34,837 nucleotides of DNA. It comes from a candidate division Zixibacteria bacterium SM23_73_2 (GTDB taxonomy: Bacteria; Zixibacteria; MSB-5A5; SM23-73-2). The notes beneath the pieces were generated by a model, which was not told where the DNA came from, did no database searches, and saw only the letters and a program-made list of their open reading frames with translations. Positions 23,733-31,500 of this stretch are shown here, in pieces. Position 1 is the first letter of the stretch; every line of letters begins with the position of its first letter. The position numbers were made by a program, and so were the translations under genes. Location of the stretch: NCBI GenBank assembly GCA_001304315.1, contig LJUW01000009.1:1-34837 (forward strand), given 5' to 3'.

Positions 23733-23895
23733 TGTTTTTTTTCATTGGTGTATTCGGATTCTTTCCGTTTGCAAACATACTTTAAATCCGAGCTCGGTCC
23801 AATTCCGAAGTGTCGTGCTTACCGATAAGCCGGCAGGTTTGTTTGATTAACTTCAAGACCTTTGTTTAAGACTTTTGTTCTTGCACAAAAAACTT

Positions 23896-23924
23896 TTGAC
23901 CATAACAATAATTGTGCATATACT
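23896..23924 (+). promoter_or_regulatory. Upstream sigma-70-like promoter of the beta-barrel gene
   Basis: TTGACC (23896-23901), 17-nt spacer, TATACT (23919-23924). It lies about 220 nt before the gene, and the palindromic arms TGCACAA/TTGTGCA enclose its -35 box and spacer. Confidence 0.5.
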
Positions 23925-24021
23925 CTCCCTCAGTTGTAAATAAAGTTTTTCCCCTTCAAGTTAATTCCTTGAAATAAAAAGGCTTAGGTTCTTAGTGAAT
24001 ATTTAAAATTCAGAAAACCTT

Positions 24022-24038
24022 TTGGCACAGCTGTTGCT
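24022..24038 (+). promoter_or_regulatory. Sigma-54 (RpoN) promoter
   Basis: TTGGCACAGCTGTTGCT matches the -24/-12 consensus TGGCAC(G)N4TTGC(A/T) with only one deviating base. The invariant GG (24024-24025) and GC (24036-24037) are separated by exactly 10 nt as required. It is intergenic and points to the beta-barrel gene about 105 nt downstream. Confidence 0.75.
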
Positions 24039-24085
24039 TTTTAAGTTATTATGAAACTTTAGTTTCCCTGCGAGGTAAAAAACGT

Positions 24086-24114
24086 TTGACTATGGAGTCC
24101 GAAATTGTTAAATT
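24086..24114 (+). promoter_or_regulatory. Proximal sigma-70-like promoter of the beta-barrel gene
   Basis: TTGACT (24086-24091), 17-nt spacer, TAAATT (24109-24114), ending 28 nt before the ATG at 24143. The same TAAATT -10 box is seen for trxB and the processing peptidase. Because the promoter covers the earlier in-frame ATG at 24092, that ATG cannot be the start. Confidence 0.6.
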
Positions 24115-24142
24115 TTCCCAAAACAAAAAACGGAGGGGAAAC

Positions 24143-24937
24143 ATGTTAAAATCCGCAGGGAAATTAACAGTACTCTTAGTTTTAATTATGTTCTCTTTAT
24201 CTTCAGCCCAGGAGATAGCCGAGGAAAAGCTGGGGGAATTCCAATTCCCTTTTTTGCAGCCAAGAAAATTAATCGACTGCCCTACTGCTGGTCTTCTGCC
24301 CAGGGGTTCTTTTGATTTTGACATTCGGGTTTATCCCGAAGGAGGAGTTACCACTGCTCTGGAGGTCGGGATAACCAATCGTCTGATGATAGGAATATCC
24401 TTCGGAGGACAGAACGTAATCGGTGAAGGGAGCCCCGATTGGAATCCCGATATGGAATTTGCGGTGAAGTACAGATTTCTTCACGAATCCTATTTTCTGC
24501 CAGCTTTTGCCATGGGGTACGATGGGCAGGGATATGGAGCCTACGATGATTCTTTGAAAAGATATACCTATAAATCCAAAGGCTTTTATGCGGTGATAAG
24601 CAAAAGCTATCTGGTAGGTACTGCACCGTTTGGACTTCATGGCGGTATAAATTACAGCTTGGAGGATAAGGATGACGAGAACGTGCCTATATATGTTGGA
24701 TGCGATTTAAGGATAAACGAAGGTTTGGGCTTCGTTTTGGAATATGACATAGCTACCAATGACGATTACAAGGGAAGCCAGTACGGTCAGGGATGGGGTT
24801 ATCTTAATTTTGGAATACAGTGGTTTTTCTCCAAAAACCTTCTTCTGGAGGTGGACCTGAAGAATGTATTTAAGAACAGAGAGGACGTGTCGACAATTGG
24901 AAGGGAATTTCGGGTGGTTTATTTTGAGTTTTTCTAA
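24143..24937 (+). CDS. Secreted beta-barrel (outer-membrane) protein of unknown function
   Basis: 264 residues. The N-terminus MLKSAGKLTVLLVLIMFSLSSAQ is a good signal peptide with cleavage after SSA. The rest shows alternating hydrophobic strands with turns rich in G, D and N, for example FDFDIRVYPEGG, LEVGITNRLMIGISFGG and VKYRFL, and ends with VVYFEFF, an aromatic C-terminus of the kind recognised by the barrel assembly machinery. A member of the uncharacterised outer-membrane barrels common in FCB-type candidate phyla is the best description. The start at 24143 has GGAGGGG before it. Control by sigma-54 is suggested by the promoter at 24022. The protein has no close named family that I recognise. 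Confidence 0.8.
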   Translation: MLKSAGKLTVLLVLIMFSLSSAQEIAEEKLGEFQFPFLQPRKLIDCPTAGLLPRGSFDFDIRVYPEGGVTTALEVGITNRLMIGISFGGQNVIGEGSPDWNPDMEFAVKYRFLHESYFLPAFAMGYDGQGYGAYDDSLKRYTYKSKGFYAVISKSYLVGTAPFGLHGGINYSLEDKDDENVPIYVGCDLRINEGLGFVLEYDIATNDDYKGSQYGQGWGYLNFGIQWFFSKNLLLEVDLKNVFKNREDVSTIGREFRVVYFEFF

Positions 24938-25027
24938 AGGATAGGAATGAGAACAATTTTCCGTTTTGCACAGGGTCTCAAGAAGATATTAAAACGGATG
25001 TTGATGATGAGAAATTGTTACCATACC

Positions 25028-25125
25028 TGTCATTTCGAGGAGTCCCTATGGACGACGAAGCAATTCCATGTATTTCAGGTAAAAGAGATTGCTTCTCCCC
25101 GACTTCGTCGGGGATCGTAATGACA
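25028..25125 (+). repeat. Interspersed palindromic repeat element, copy 1
   Basis: 98 nt with terminal inverted repeats TGTCATT (25028-25034) / AATGACA (25119-25125) and inner arms GAAGCAAT / ATTGCTTC. Its right arm, with CCGACTTCGTCGGGG, recurs almost unchanged but inverted at 33783-33823, and a related element is at 33701-33770. This belongs to the widespread GTCATTGCGAGGAGCG / GAAGCAAT class of non-coding repeats known from many bacterial genomes. The ORF running across it is an artefact. Confidence 0.8.
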
Positions 25126-25232
25126 ATCACCATCTTATTTCTTTTCAAACATTACTGCAGGTGCAAAGATAGGATTGTGTTTTTGAGTATCAGATATGAA
25201 GGTAAAACAAGCTTGTTTGGAGGTGTTTTAAA

Positions 25233-25787
25233 ATGAGAAAAAGATTGGTTTTCGTGATCCTATCCTTGATCATAGCCGGGATATTTCTGTATGGGTGTTA
25301 CACTATTTTAACCCATCCCACGGTGGAGGGGGAGGAGGATGTGACATATTCCGGCAATTATTACCGGGAGAATTGCACCGACTGTCATTACGATTACCAT
25401 AACTACCCTTATGGATATTACTATGGCTATTACCCTGATTATTACTGGCACCAACCTCGCTGGGGACATTATTATAACTATCCCTGGTGGTGGGACTGGT
25501 ACCGGGGGGATTATTTCTGGTACGGTGATGACGATGGTGGTTACCAGCCTGAGGAGGTTGAAAAAGGCGAAAGGAGGAGAAGTGAGGAAAGCCTGGCACC
25601 TCCATATATTGGTGGAGGTGGAGTTGTGACTCCGGTGATTACTGAACCTAAGTCAAAGGAATCTGAAAGGGTGATAAAGAAGGTGCTTAAAACAGGCAAG
25701 GAAGTAAAGCAGGAAGAGAAAAAGGAGGAACCCGTACCCGTAAAGGAGAAAAAGAAGGAAGAAAAACCACCTAAAAGGAGAAAATAG
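25233..25787 (+). CDS. Tyr/Trp-rich lipoprotein with one CxxCH motif
   Basis: 184 residues. A signal peptide ends in the lipobox LYGC with C22 as likely lipidated residue, so the protein should be anchored at the membrane facing the periplasm or cell surface. C48-T-D-C51-H52 is a CxxCH motif of the c-type haem kind. Residues 53-105 are extraordinarily rich in Tyr, Trp, His, Gly and Asp (for example YGYYYGYYPDYYWHQ and YPWWWDWYRGDYFWYG). The last 75 residues are charged and Lys/Glu/Pro-rich with low complexity. Composition suggests a disordered, perhaps surface-exposed chain; haem binding through a single CxxCH is possible but unproven. GGAGGTG lies before the ATG. It is followed 17 nt later by a FadL-type barrel gene, with which it is probably co-transcribed. 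Confidence 0.75.
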   Translation: MRKRLVFVILSLIIAGIFLYGCYTILTHPTVEGEEDVTYSGNYYRENCTDCHYDYHNYPYGYYYGYYPDYYWHQPRWGHYYNYPWWWDWYRGDYFWYGDDDGGYQPEEVEKGERRRSEESLAPPYIGGGGVVTPVITEPKSKESERVIKKVLKTGKEVKQEEKKEEPVPVKEKKKEEKPPKRRK

Positions 25788-25804
25788 ATTTCTGAGGTGA
25801 TACT

Positions 25805-27115
25805 ATGCTGAAAAGAGCAGTTTTCTTAATGTTTTTTGTTTTGTTTTTAACAGCCCACATCACGCATTCCCAGATGTTCGAGGAGTGGCAACCGATTGAG
25901 GAACCGTCCGCGGGGAATTCCTTCGGGGTAGGAGCAAGGTATATGGGGATGGGTGGTGCAGGAGTTGCCTTTTGCAACGATGCTTCCGCTCTTATATACA
26001 ATCCCGCGGGTCTGGCAAGGATTAAAAGAATTGAGCTTACTCTGGGGATGACTCACCAGAGATTTAAAAACCAGACTGGATATCTTAATTTTGGCTCCAC
26101 CCCTTACTATCAGAACGTTGACCGACTGCAATCCAATACCCGTTTAGGTTCCGCTGGCCTGGTTCTGCCAATTCCGACCTATCGGGGTAGTCTGGTTTTT
26201 GGATTGGGAGTAAACAGGATTACCAGCTTCGACCATACTTTTAAAAACGTTTACACCTTAAGCCAAAGTATGCAGCCTATACAGATGGAACTTATTTCTG
26301 AATCGGGTGGCATTTACGTCTGGTCAGTAGGGGGAGCAATCGATATCTCACCTAACACCTCCTTGGGCTTGTCTTTGAACTTCTGGAATGGTAAGGATGA
26401 TTATACCTACATAGACTCTTTAGCTTTCTTTGTGGCTGACACCTTTTACGAGATAAATGACGATTGGGAGTTCAAGGACGATTACTCAGGATTTAATCTC
26501 AAATTTGGCATTATGTTACAGCCTAATAAATATCTATCTTTAGGCGGGGTTATCAGTTCCCCTGTTTGGCTTACTGTAGATGAAGAGTATTTTCTAAACA
26601 CGGATTCCACCCCTTACTATCCCAATGATACACTAATATACATTTATTATATAGAGGAGACCGGCTACCCCAAGTGGAAATTGACCCATCCTTTCTCTTT
26701 CACCTTCGGAGGTGCTTTCAACTTCAAAAACCTGCTTTTGGCTGCTGATTTTAATTACACTGACTGGACCCAGTTGCAATACAGGGAAGGATACAGGTCC
26801 GGAGTAAAAAATATTGACGTAAAGGAATATTATCAGGATGTTTTCAAATGGCATATCGGGGCTGAGTATCTTGTCCCCCAGATAAGCGGAAAACTCAGAG
26901 CTGGTTTTTATGAGGATCCTTTACCCTTTAAATCAAGTCACCTTAAGTCAGATAGAAGGTTTATCACCTTGGGCTTGGGATTTTTAATCGACCAAGTCAT
27001 GACCTTGGATATCTCCTGGAACCGAGGATTTTACGATTTCGAATATCCTGAATTAGATGTCAGGGAGAAATACACTACCAATAAAATATTCATAACCACA
27101 GCCTACAGATTATAA
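25805..27115 (+). CDS. FadL/OmpP1/PorV-type outer-membrane protein
   Basis: 436 residues with signal peptide MLKRAVFLMFFVLFLTAHITHS. The N-terminal signature GVGARYMGMGGAGVAFCNDASALIYNPAGLARI is the hallmark of the OMPP1/FadL/TodX and PorV-like families (NPAGLA near the hatch). The rest is a long series of amphipathic strands, and the end is FITTAYRL. FadL relatives transport long-chain fatty acids or other hydrophobic molecules across the outer membrane. PorV-type members instead help type IX secretion, and at 436 residues both are possible. The gene follows the CxxCH lipoprotein by 17 nt and is closed by a good terminator. Confidence 0.88.
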   Translation: MLKRAVFLMFFVLFLTAHITHSQMFEEWQPIEEPSAGNSFGVGARYMGMGGAGVAFCNDASALIYNPAGLARIKRIELTLGMTHQRFKNQTGYLNFGSTPYYQNVDRLQSNTRLGSAGLVLPIPTYRGSLVFGLGVNRITSFDHTFKNVYTLSQSMQPIQMELISESGGIYVWSVGGAIDISPNTSLGLSLNFWNGKDDYTYIDSLAFFVADTFYEINDDWEFKDDYSGFNLKFGIMLQPNKYLSLGGVISSPVWLTVDEEYFLNTDSTPYYPNDTLIYIYYIEETGYPKWKLTHPFSFTFGGAFNFKNLLLAADFNYTDWTQLQYREGYRSGVKNIDVKEYYQDVFKWHIGAEYLVPQISGKLRAGFYEDPLPFKSSHLKSDRRFITLGLGFLIDQVMTLDISWNRGFYDFEYPELDVREKYTTNKIFITTAYRL

Positions 27116-27134
27116 TTTTTTAAAGATTGAATTC

Positions 27135-27168
27135 AAAAGCCGTCCATTTTTGGTCGGCTTTTTTGTTT
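27135..27168 (+). terminator. Terminator after the FadL-type gene
   Basis: AAAAGCCG-T-CC (27135-27145) / GG-T-CGGCTTTT (27152-27162), one T-T mismatch, 6-nt loop, then a T-rich tail. It begins 20 nt after the stop codon. Confidence 0.85.
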
Positions 27169-27229
27169 TCGGAGAAATCAATTGATTTAAAAAAACAGTC
27201 CGTTTAAATAAAAAGTCCTCAGAAAAACT

Positions 27230-28462
27230 ATGGTTGAGCTTTTCAAATTAATCTTAGTCTTTGTTCTTATCATCCTTTTAATCCAGAGGAAAATATCCAT
27301 AGGATTGACCATCCTTTTAGGGGCGTTGTTTTTAGGTTTTCTATTCAAGCTCTCGGTTTTGGATTTAGTAAAATATATGGCAGTAGCAGCTGTGGAATGG
27401 CCCACTTTACACCTGCTTATAATAGTGCTTTTGATTTTGATTTTTGGAGAGCTTTTGAAGAATCTGAGAAGCCTGGAGAATTTAAGTTCGGGTCTGGAGA
27501 ATTTATTCAGAAATACAAAACTACTTTTAATTTTTCTACCTGCCACTGTGGGGCTTTTGCCCATGCCTGCGGGAGCGATGATGTCCGCTCCCATGGTGGA
27601 GGAGGTGGGAAACAGGAAAAAAATAACACCCGGGCTCAAGATGATGGTGAACTACTGGTTCCGGCACATCCTGGAGTTTATCTGGCCTCTCTATTTAGGG
27701 GTGATCCTCACCGCCTCGCTTCTGGGAATCCATTACCGGGAGGTTATATTAGCCCAGCTGCCTTTGAGCCTGGCTATGATTTTGGGAGGGATTTTGTTCT
27801 GCTCAGGTAAAATAAAAGTCGAAGGTGAGACCTTTCCATCCGAAAAAAAATTTACAGAAAATATGGGTCTGGTTTTAAAAGGGATCTGGCCGGTGCTTCT
27901 GGTGGTGGGTTTGAATCTGATATTCAGAATGGATCTGGCTTTAGCTCTGGGAATAACCATTGTTTTCTTGGCTTTTACCAGCAAGGTTGGAATCAAAAGA
28001 TTTTGGGGAATGATCAAAGATGCTGTTACCCTGGAGATGGTGGTATTGATTATAGCGGTTATGATATTCAAAAAGATCATCACCGAATCCGGTGCCATAG
28101 AGACCATACCCAAAACCATAGCGGAGTTCGGCATTTCCCCGATCTTTGCCATCATAATCGTCCCCTTTACCGTGGGAATTTTAACCGGTATGACCTCAGC
28201 TTTTGTTGGAATCTCATACCCCATACTCTTTTCTTTTCTTTCGCCCAATGGGATAAATTACGGATACATGATGCTGGCTTACGGTGCTGGTTTTGCGGGG
28301 GTTATGCTTTCACCGCTTCATCTTTGCCTGATCGTAACCAAGAATTACTTCAGGGTAGGGTTTAATGAGATCTATTCGATGCTTTTGCCCGCTTCCCTTT
28401 TTTTGATTATCTGGGCTCTGGTTTTAGTTCTTCTGGGTTTTCCCTGGGGCAAAATCGGTTAG
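27230..28462 (+). CDS. DUF401 family integral membrane protein
   Basis: 410 residues, about 10-11 hydrophobic helices. The segment LLPMPAGAMMSAPMVEEVG near residue 108 and NYWFRHILEFIWPLYLGVIL are characteristic of the DUF401 family, an uncharacterised group found mainly in archaea and anaerobic bacteria and distantly similar to ion or citrate/gluconate permeases. A second GMTSAFVGISYPIL repeat-like segment near 324 supports an inverted-repeat transporter. The substrate is unknown. No clear ribosome binding site precedes the ATG at 27230. The next gene, an ECF sigma factor, begins about 90 nt downstream, so co-transcription is possible. Confidence 0.88.
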   Translation: MVELFKLILVFVLIILLIQRKISIGLTILLGALFLGFLFKLSVLDLVKYMAVAAVEWPTLHLLIIVLLILIFGELLKNLRSLENLSSGLENLFRNTKLLLIFLPATVGLLPMPAGAMMSAPMVEEVGNRKKITPGLKMMVNYWFRHILEFIWPLYLGVILTASLLGIHYREVILAQLPLSLAMILGGILFCSGKIKVEGETFPSEKKFTENMGLVLKGIWPVLLVVGLNLIFRMDLALALGITIVFLAFTSKVGIKRFWGMIKDAVTLEMVVLIIAVMIFKKIITESGAIETIPKTIAEFGISPIFAIIIVPFTVGILTGMTSAFVGISYPILFSFLSPNGINYGYMMLAYGAGFAGVMLSPLHLCLIVTKNYFRVGFNEIYSMLLPASLFLIIWALVLVLLGFPWGKIG

Positions 28463-28549
28463 GTTTTTGGGTTTTAAAGCTGGAACAAAAAAAACCACAG
28501 GTTGTATAAATAGATGGACAGGAAAAAGGAAAAAGAAAAAGGAAATCGG

Positions 28550-29155
28550 ATGGATGGCAAAGCTGTCCCGGACAATGAACTGTTTAAAAGGGTCCTGGAT
28601 GAGGATAGGATTGCTTTTGAGGCTTTGGTTAACCGTTATAAGATTAAACTATATAATTTGGTATATCGGATGTTAGGAACGAAAGAGGAAGCAGAGGATA
28701 TCTTGCAGGAGACTTTCTTAAGAGTTTACCGGGAGAGAAACTCATTTGATTTCAACTATCAGTTCTCCACATGGATTTACACCATTGCATTGAACCTGAC
28801 AAGAAACGAGCTCAAAAAGAAAAAGAGGTTTAAGTTCTTCGGATTGGAATCGCTTCTGAGAAAACCAGCTCAGAGTTACCTTTCCGAAGATTTCGGTAAC
28901 TTCAAAGGAGAGTTTCAATATTATTTAGAGAAGGAGATGAAATCTCTGCCTGAGAAATATAAAAAAGCCTTTTTGCTCAGGGACATAAATGAGCTTTCGT
29001 ATGAGGAGATATCAAACGTTCTGGAAATTCCTTTAGGCACAGTGAAATCCCGGGTCAACCGGGCAAGAGGGATTCTGAGGAAAAAGCTAAAGCCCAAAAT
29101 GGAGGGAGTTTATGAATTGTCGAAAGGTTCGACAATACCTGCCGAGCTATTATGA
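28550..29155 (+). CDS. ECF-type RNA polymerase sigma factor
   Basis: 201 residues. Region 2 (about 25-90) contains FEALVNRYKIKLYNLVYRM, EEAEDILQETFLRVYR and FSTWIYTIALNLTRNEL, while region 4 (about 130-180) contains LPEKYKKAFLLRDINELSYEEIS and the helix-turn-helix IPLGTVKSRVNRARGIL. This is an RpoE-like group. I chose the ATG at 28550, which has AAAAAGGA 6 nt upstream; the ATG at 28514 has none and would add 12 Lys-rich residues. Its 3' end overlaps the anti-sigma gene by 44 nt, the usual arrangement for translational coupling. It probably controls envelope-stress genes, including its own operon. Confidence 0.94.
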   Translation: MDGKAVPDNELFKRVLDEDRIAFEALVNRYKIKLYNLVYRMLGTKEEAEDILQETFLRVYRERNSFDFNYQFSTWIYTIALNLTRNELKKKKRFKFFGLESLLRKPAQSYLSEDFGNFKGEFQYYLEKEMKSLPEKYKKAFLLRDINELSYEEISNVLEIPLGTVKSRVNRARGILRKKLKPKMEGVYELSKGSTIPAELL

Positions 29156-29741
29156 CGAGTGTTTATCGGTTGAGGTAAAGAAGGATATAGAGAAACACCT
29201 GAAGGAGTGCAAAAGCTGCGCCAGGGAAGCAAAGGCTTATTTTGAGCTTTCGGAGATGATAAATTGCGCTAAGGTTTTAAAACCTTCCCCGGATTTCAAC
29301 AGAAAGCTCTTCGCTGAAATAGAGAGGTACCCTAATTCAAAAAAGATAGAGGAGCTGAAACCCCAAACCCTTTTCCCCAGAAGATGGGCGATTGCGGTTT
29401 CAGCAGCAGTTGTAATTCTTCTGAGCATAGTGATATTTAAACCGCTTGGTCTTTTTGAATCAGAAAAAGGGGTCTCCCCCCAAAGGGATAACTTCTTAAC
29501 CAGAATAAATACGGAGAGCCAGCAGAGTGAATACCCTCAGGATAAGCCTACTACCTATGTAATGGATAACCTGAGATTAAGAGAACTTAGCCCCAGGGGA
29601 GATAGACAGCCAGAAAGCGGAAACCTCTCCCAGTTCGTGATCGAGAAGGTTAGTTCTCAATACGAGTGGAGAAGATATCAAAGCCATTACGTGATTCCTA
29701 TGGTGTCTTCACAGGCAGTGGCAAAAAGAAGGGGATTTTAA
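29112..29741 (+). CDS. Anti-sigma factor with zinc-finger (ZAS/zf-HC2) domain
   Basis: 209-residue single-pass membrane protein that should hold the ECF sigma factor inactive. The zinc anti-sigma motif is exact: C3, then 25 residues, H29, then C33 and C36 (HLKECKSC). A transmembrane helix follows at about 92-109 (WAIAVSAAVVILLSIVIF), leaving a 100-residue extracytoplasmic part that ends in MVSSQAVAKRRGF. It overlaps the sigma gene and is followed after 12 nt by the HtrA-like gene. In the known RseA/DegS pattern such a protein is cut on the outside by a PDZ protease. The protease-like neighbour here lacks its catalytic His and Asp. Confidence 0.93.
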   Translation: MNCRKVRQYLPSYYDECLSVEVKKDIEKHLKECKSCAREAKAYFELSEMINCAKVLKPSPDFNRKLFAEIERYPNSKKIEELKPQTLFPRRWAIAVSAAVVILLSIVIFKPLGLFESEKGVSPQRDNFLTRINTESQQSEYPQDKPTTYVMDNLRLRELSPRGDRQPESGNLSQFVIEKVSSQYEWRRYQSHYVIPMVSSQAVAKRRGF

Positions 29742-29753
29742 AGGAGGTTTAAG

Positions 29754-31238
29754 ATGAGATATAAAGTCAGTTACTTTTTAACAATACTTTTTATTTTTTC
29801 CTTTCTTTTGTGTCCTTTTCAAAAAGAGACCTTTGCTCAAAAGAGGGTACTTGAGTCCTTAGAGGAAAGCATTGCTTTACTGGTAGAAAAAACCAAACCG
29901 TCTCTGGTAACCATTCAGGGGAAAAAGGAGGATCTGGCAGCTCAGTTCTTTTACTCCCAGTACGGTAAGAAAAAGGAAAAGGCTCCTTATGCGACCTTTG
30001 TTGGCTCGGGCCTGGTCTACCGACCGGACGGTCACATTCTGACCACCACCAGCGTGGCAGGTGGTTTGAACGTGTTCAAGATCACCCTGCCTGACGGGAG
30101 TGAGGTCAAGGGAAACCTGGTTGGAACGGACGATCAGTACAATCTGGCAGTGATAAAGGTTAACCAGAAGGAACTGACCCCTGCCAGAATGGGAAACTCC
30201 GATCAGGTGAGGGTGGGCTCCTGGGTTACGGTGGTGGGGAACTCCTACGGGGTGCCCAATGCGGTCTCCTTTGGAGTGGTCAACGGAATCAGAAAAGATG
30301 GGCTTATCCAGATGAGCGCCAACGTCAGCCCGGGTAACTCCGGAGGACCGGTTTTGAACACCAGAGGTGAGGTGGTGGGAATAGTCTCGGTGAAGGTGTC
30401 GGATCCTTCCTTTATCGAGGCGGTGAGAATGGTTCAGGAGGGCAGGAAAAATACCATAGTCATACCTCCCAGGCAGATAGAGCTTCCCTCCGGGGTGAGC
30501 CTGGCAATTCCAATAAACGAGGTGAGGAAAATAGCGGATAAGATAATCGAGTACGGAACCATACAGAGGGGTTATCTGGGAATATACCCCTCGGATTTGG
30601 ATGATCAGCAGAAAAAGGAACGTGGAATATCGCAGGGGGTCTATATCGAGGAGGTGGTTGAGGGGAGCCCCGCTGATTTATCCGGGATTGAGGATGAGGA
30701 TATCATCGTGGAATTCGGTAAGCAGAGGGTCAGAGATGAGAGCCATCTTCGCAAACTGATACTGGATACCCGGCCCGGCGAGTTGGTGGAGATCAAGGTA
30801 TTGAGGGAAGGCGAGGAGAAGACAGAGGAGAGGTCCTTGGTTGCCACAATTAACAAGGCAGAGCCGCTCTATGGAGTTTACAGTCATGACAACTACCCCT
30901 CCGAACCTGACGAGGTCCTCATCCCCGAATATGAGATACCGGAGGTCTCGGAGATTCCGGATTTGAAGGAGATAAAGCTCTCCACCCAGATAGTGAAGGA
31001 AAATCAAAAGCAGATCAAAAAGCAGATGGAGGAGTTCCAGAAGCAGATCCAGGTTCAAAAACAGTATCAAATATCATTGGATGAGTACCTGGCGCAGTTG
31101 AAACAGTCTCAAAAAAAGAAAGGTGAATTTGAAAGCGAAAGCTTTGAGTTATCCAGGGAGGAGCTGCAAAATCTGAAAATTGAGCTGGAGATGTTAAAGA
31201 AGGAACTGGAGGAACTTAAAAAATCCAAAAACCCTTGA
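29754..31238 (+). CDS. HtrA/DegP-like protein with degraded catalytic triad (probable pseudoprotease)
   Basis: 494 residues. A signal peptide or anchor (1-28) is followed by a trypsin-like S1C domain (about 35-230), one PDZ domain (about 275-370) and a C-terminal coiled coil rich in Gln, Lys and Glu (about 405-494). In the alignment to HtrA, GSGLVYRPDGHILTTTSV corresponds to GSG...G.ILTNNHV, so the catalytic His is S100. VGTDDQYNLAVIKV corresponds to ...TDLAVLK, so the catalytic Asp is N130. Only S196 in PGNSGGP remains. The codons are AGC (30051) and AAT (30141). The fold residues around them are kept, so this looks like a functional non-enzymatic protein, not a decaying gene. It follows the anti-sigma gene by 12 nt with AAAGGAGG, suggesting a role as periplasmic sensor or adaptor. 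Confidence 0.9.
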   Translation: MRYKVSYFLTILFIFSFLLCPFQKETFAQKRVLESLEESIALLVEKTKPSLVTIQGKKEDLAAQFFYSQYGKKKEKAPYATFVGSGLVYRPDGHILTTTSVAGGLNVFKITLPDGSEVKGNLVGTDDQYNLAVIKVNQKELTPARMGNSDQVRVGSWVTVVGNSYGVPNAVSFGVVNGIRKDGLIQMSANVSPGNSGGPVLNTRGEVVGIVSVKVSDPSFIEAVRMVQEGRKNTIVIPPRQIELPSGVSLAIPINEVRKIADKIIEYGTIQRGYLGIYPSDLDDQQKKERGISQGVYIEEVVEGSPADLSGIEDEDIIVEFGKQRVRDESHLRKLILDTRPGELVEIKVLREGEEKTEERSLVATINKAEPLYGVYSHDNYPSEPDEVLIPEYEIPEVSEIPDLKEIKLSTQIVKENQKQIKKQMEEFQKQIQVQKQYQISLDEYLAQLKQSQKKKGEFESESFELSREELQNLKIELEMLKKELEELKKSKNP

Positions 31239-31500
31239 GGTCAAACTTTTTTTAAAACGCAGGTATTCATTGCCACATATGATTCCTTAGTGCTTCGCTA
31301 CTATCAAATGGTTTGAGCAGATATTGAAACAACCGTAACAGTCCCTCCGTATAAACTCTGAGTGTGCAAAAAAAGGTCATTTTTCTGATTGAAAAATCCG
31401 GCTTTGTTTTCTAATCGTTTGACTTAAGAGAACTTACAAAAACAGGTGAAAAACCACACTTTAAAAGCAAGTTCAGATTTTCAAGTTAAGTCGTTGAATA

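Larger units (their letters stand above)
23733..24142. other. Regulatory region upstream of the beta-barrel gene
   Basis: 410 nt without a gene but with three promoter candidates: a sigma-70-like one at 23896-23924, a sigma-54 one at 24022-24038 and another sigma-70-like one at 24086-24114. An inverted repeat TGCACAA / TTGTGCA (23882-23888 / 23912-23918) spans the first. This is the most elaborate control region of the window. Confidence 0.65.

Noticed and set aside
24086-24142. Earlier in-frame start (24086/24092) for the barrel gene
   Set aside because: It would put basic residues in front of the signal peptide and lies inside the TTGACT-N17-TAAATT promoter; GGAGGGG supports ATG at 24143.
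25015-25236. 73-codon ORF upstream of the Tyr/Trp-rich lipoprotein
   Set aside because: It runs across the palindromic repeat 25028-25125, has no ribosome binding site, and its sequence is simply translated repeat.
25447-25465. Second GG-N10-GC spaced site (TGGCAC...CGC)
   Set aside because: It lies inside the aromatic-rich coding segment and lacks TTGC at the -12 position.
31419-31447. TTGACT as promoter in the leader of the S41 peptidase
   Set aside because: At 16-18 nt distance the sequence is ACAGGT-like, not a -10 box.
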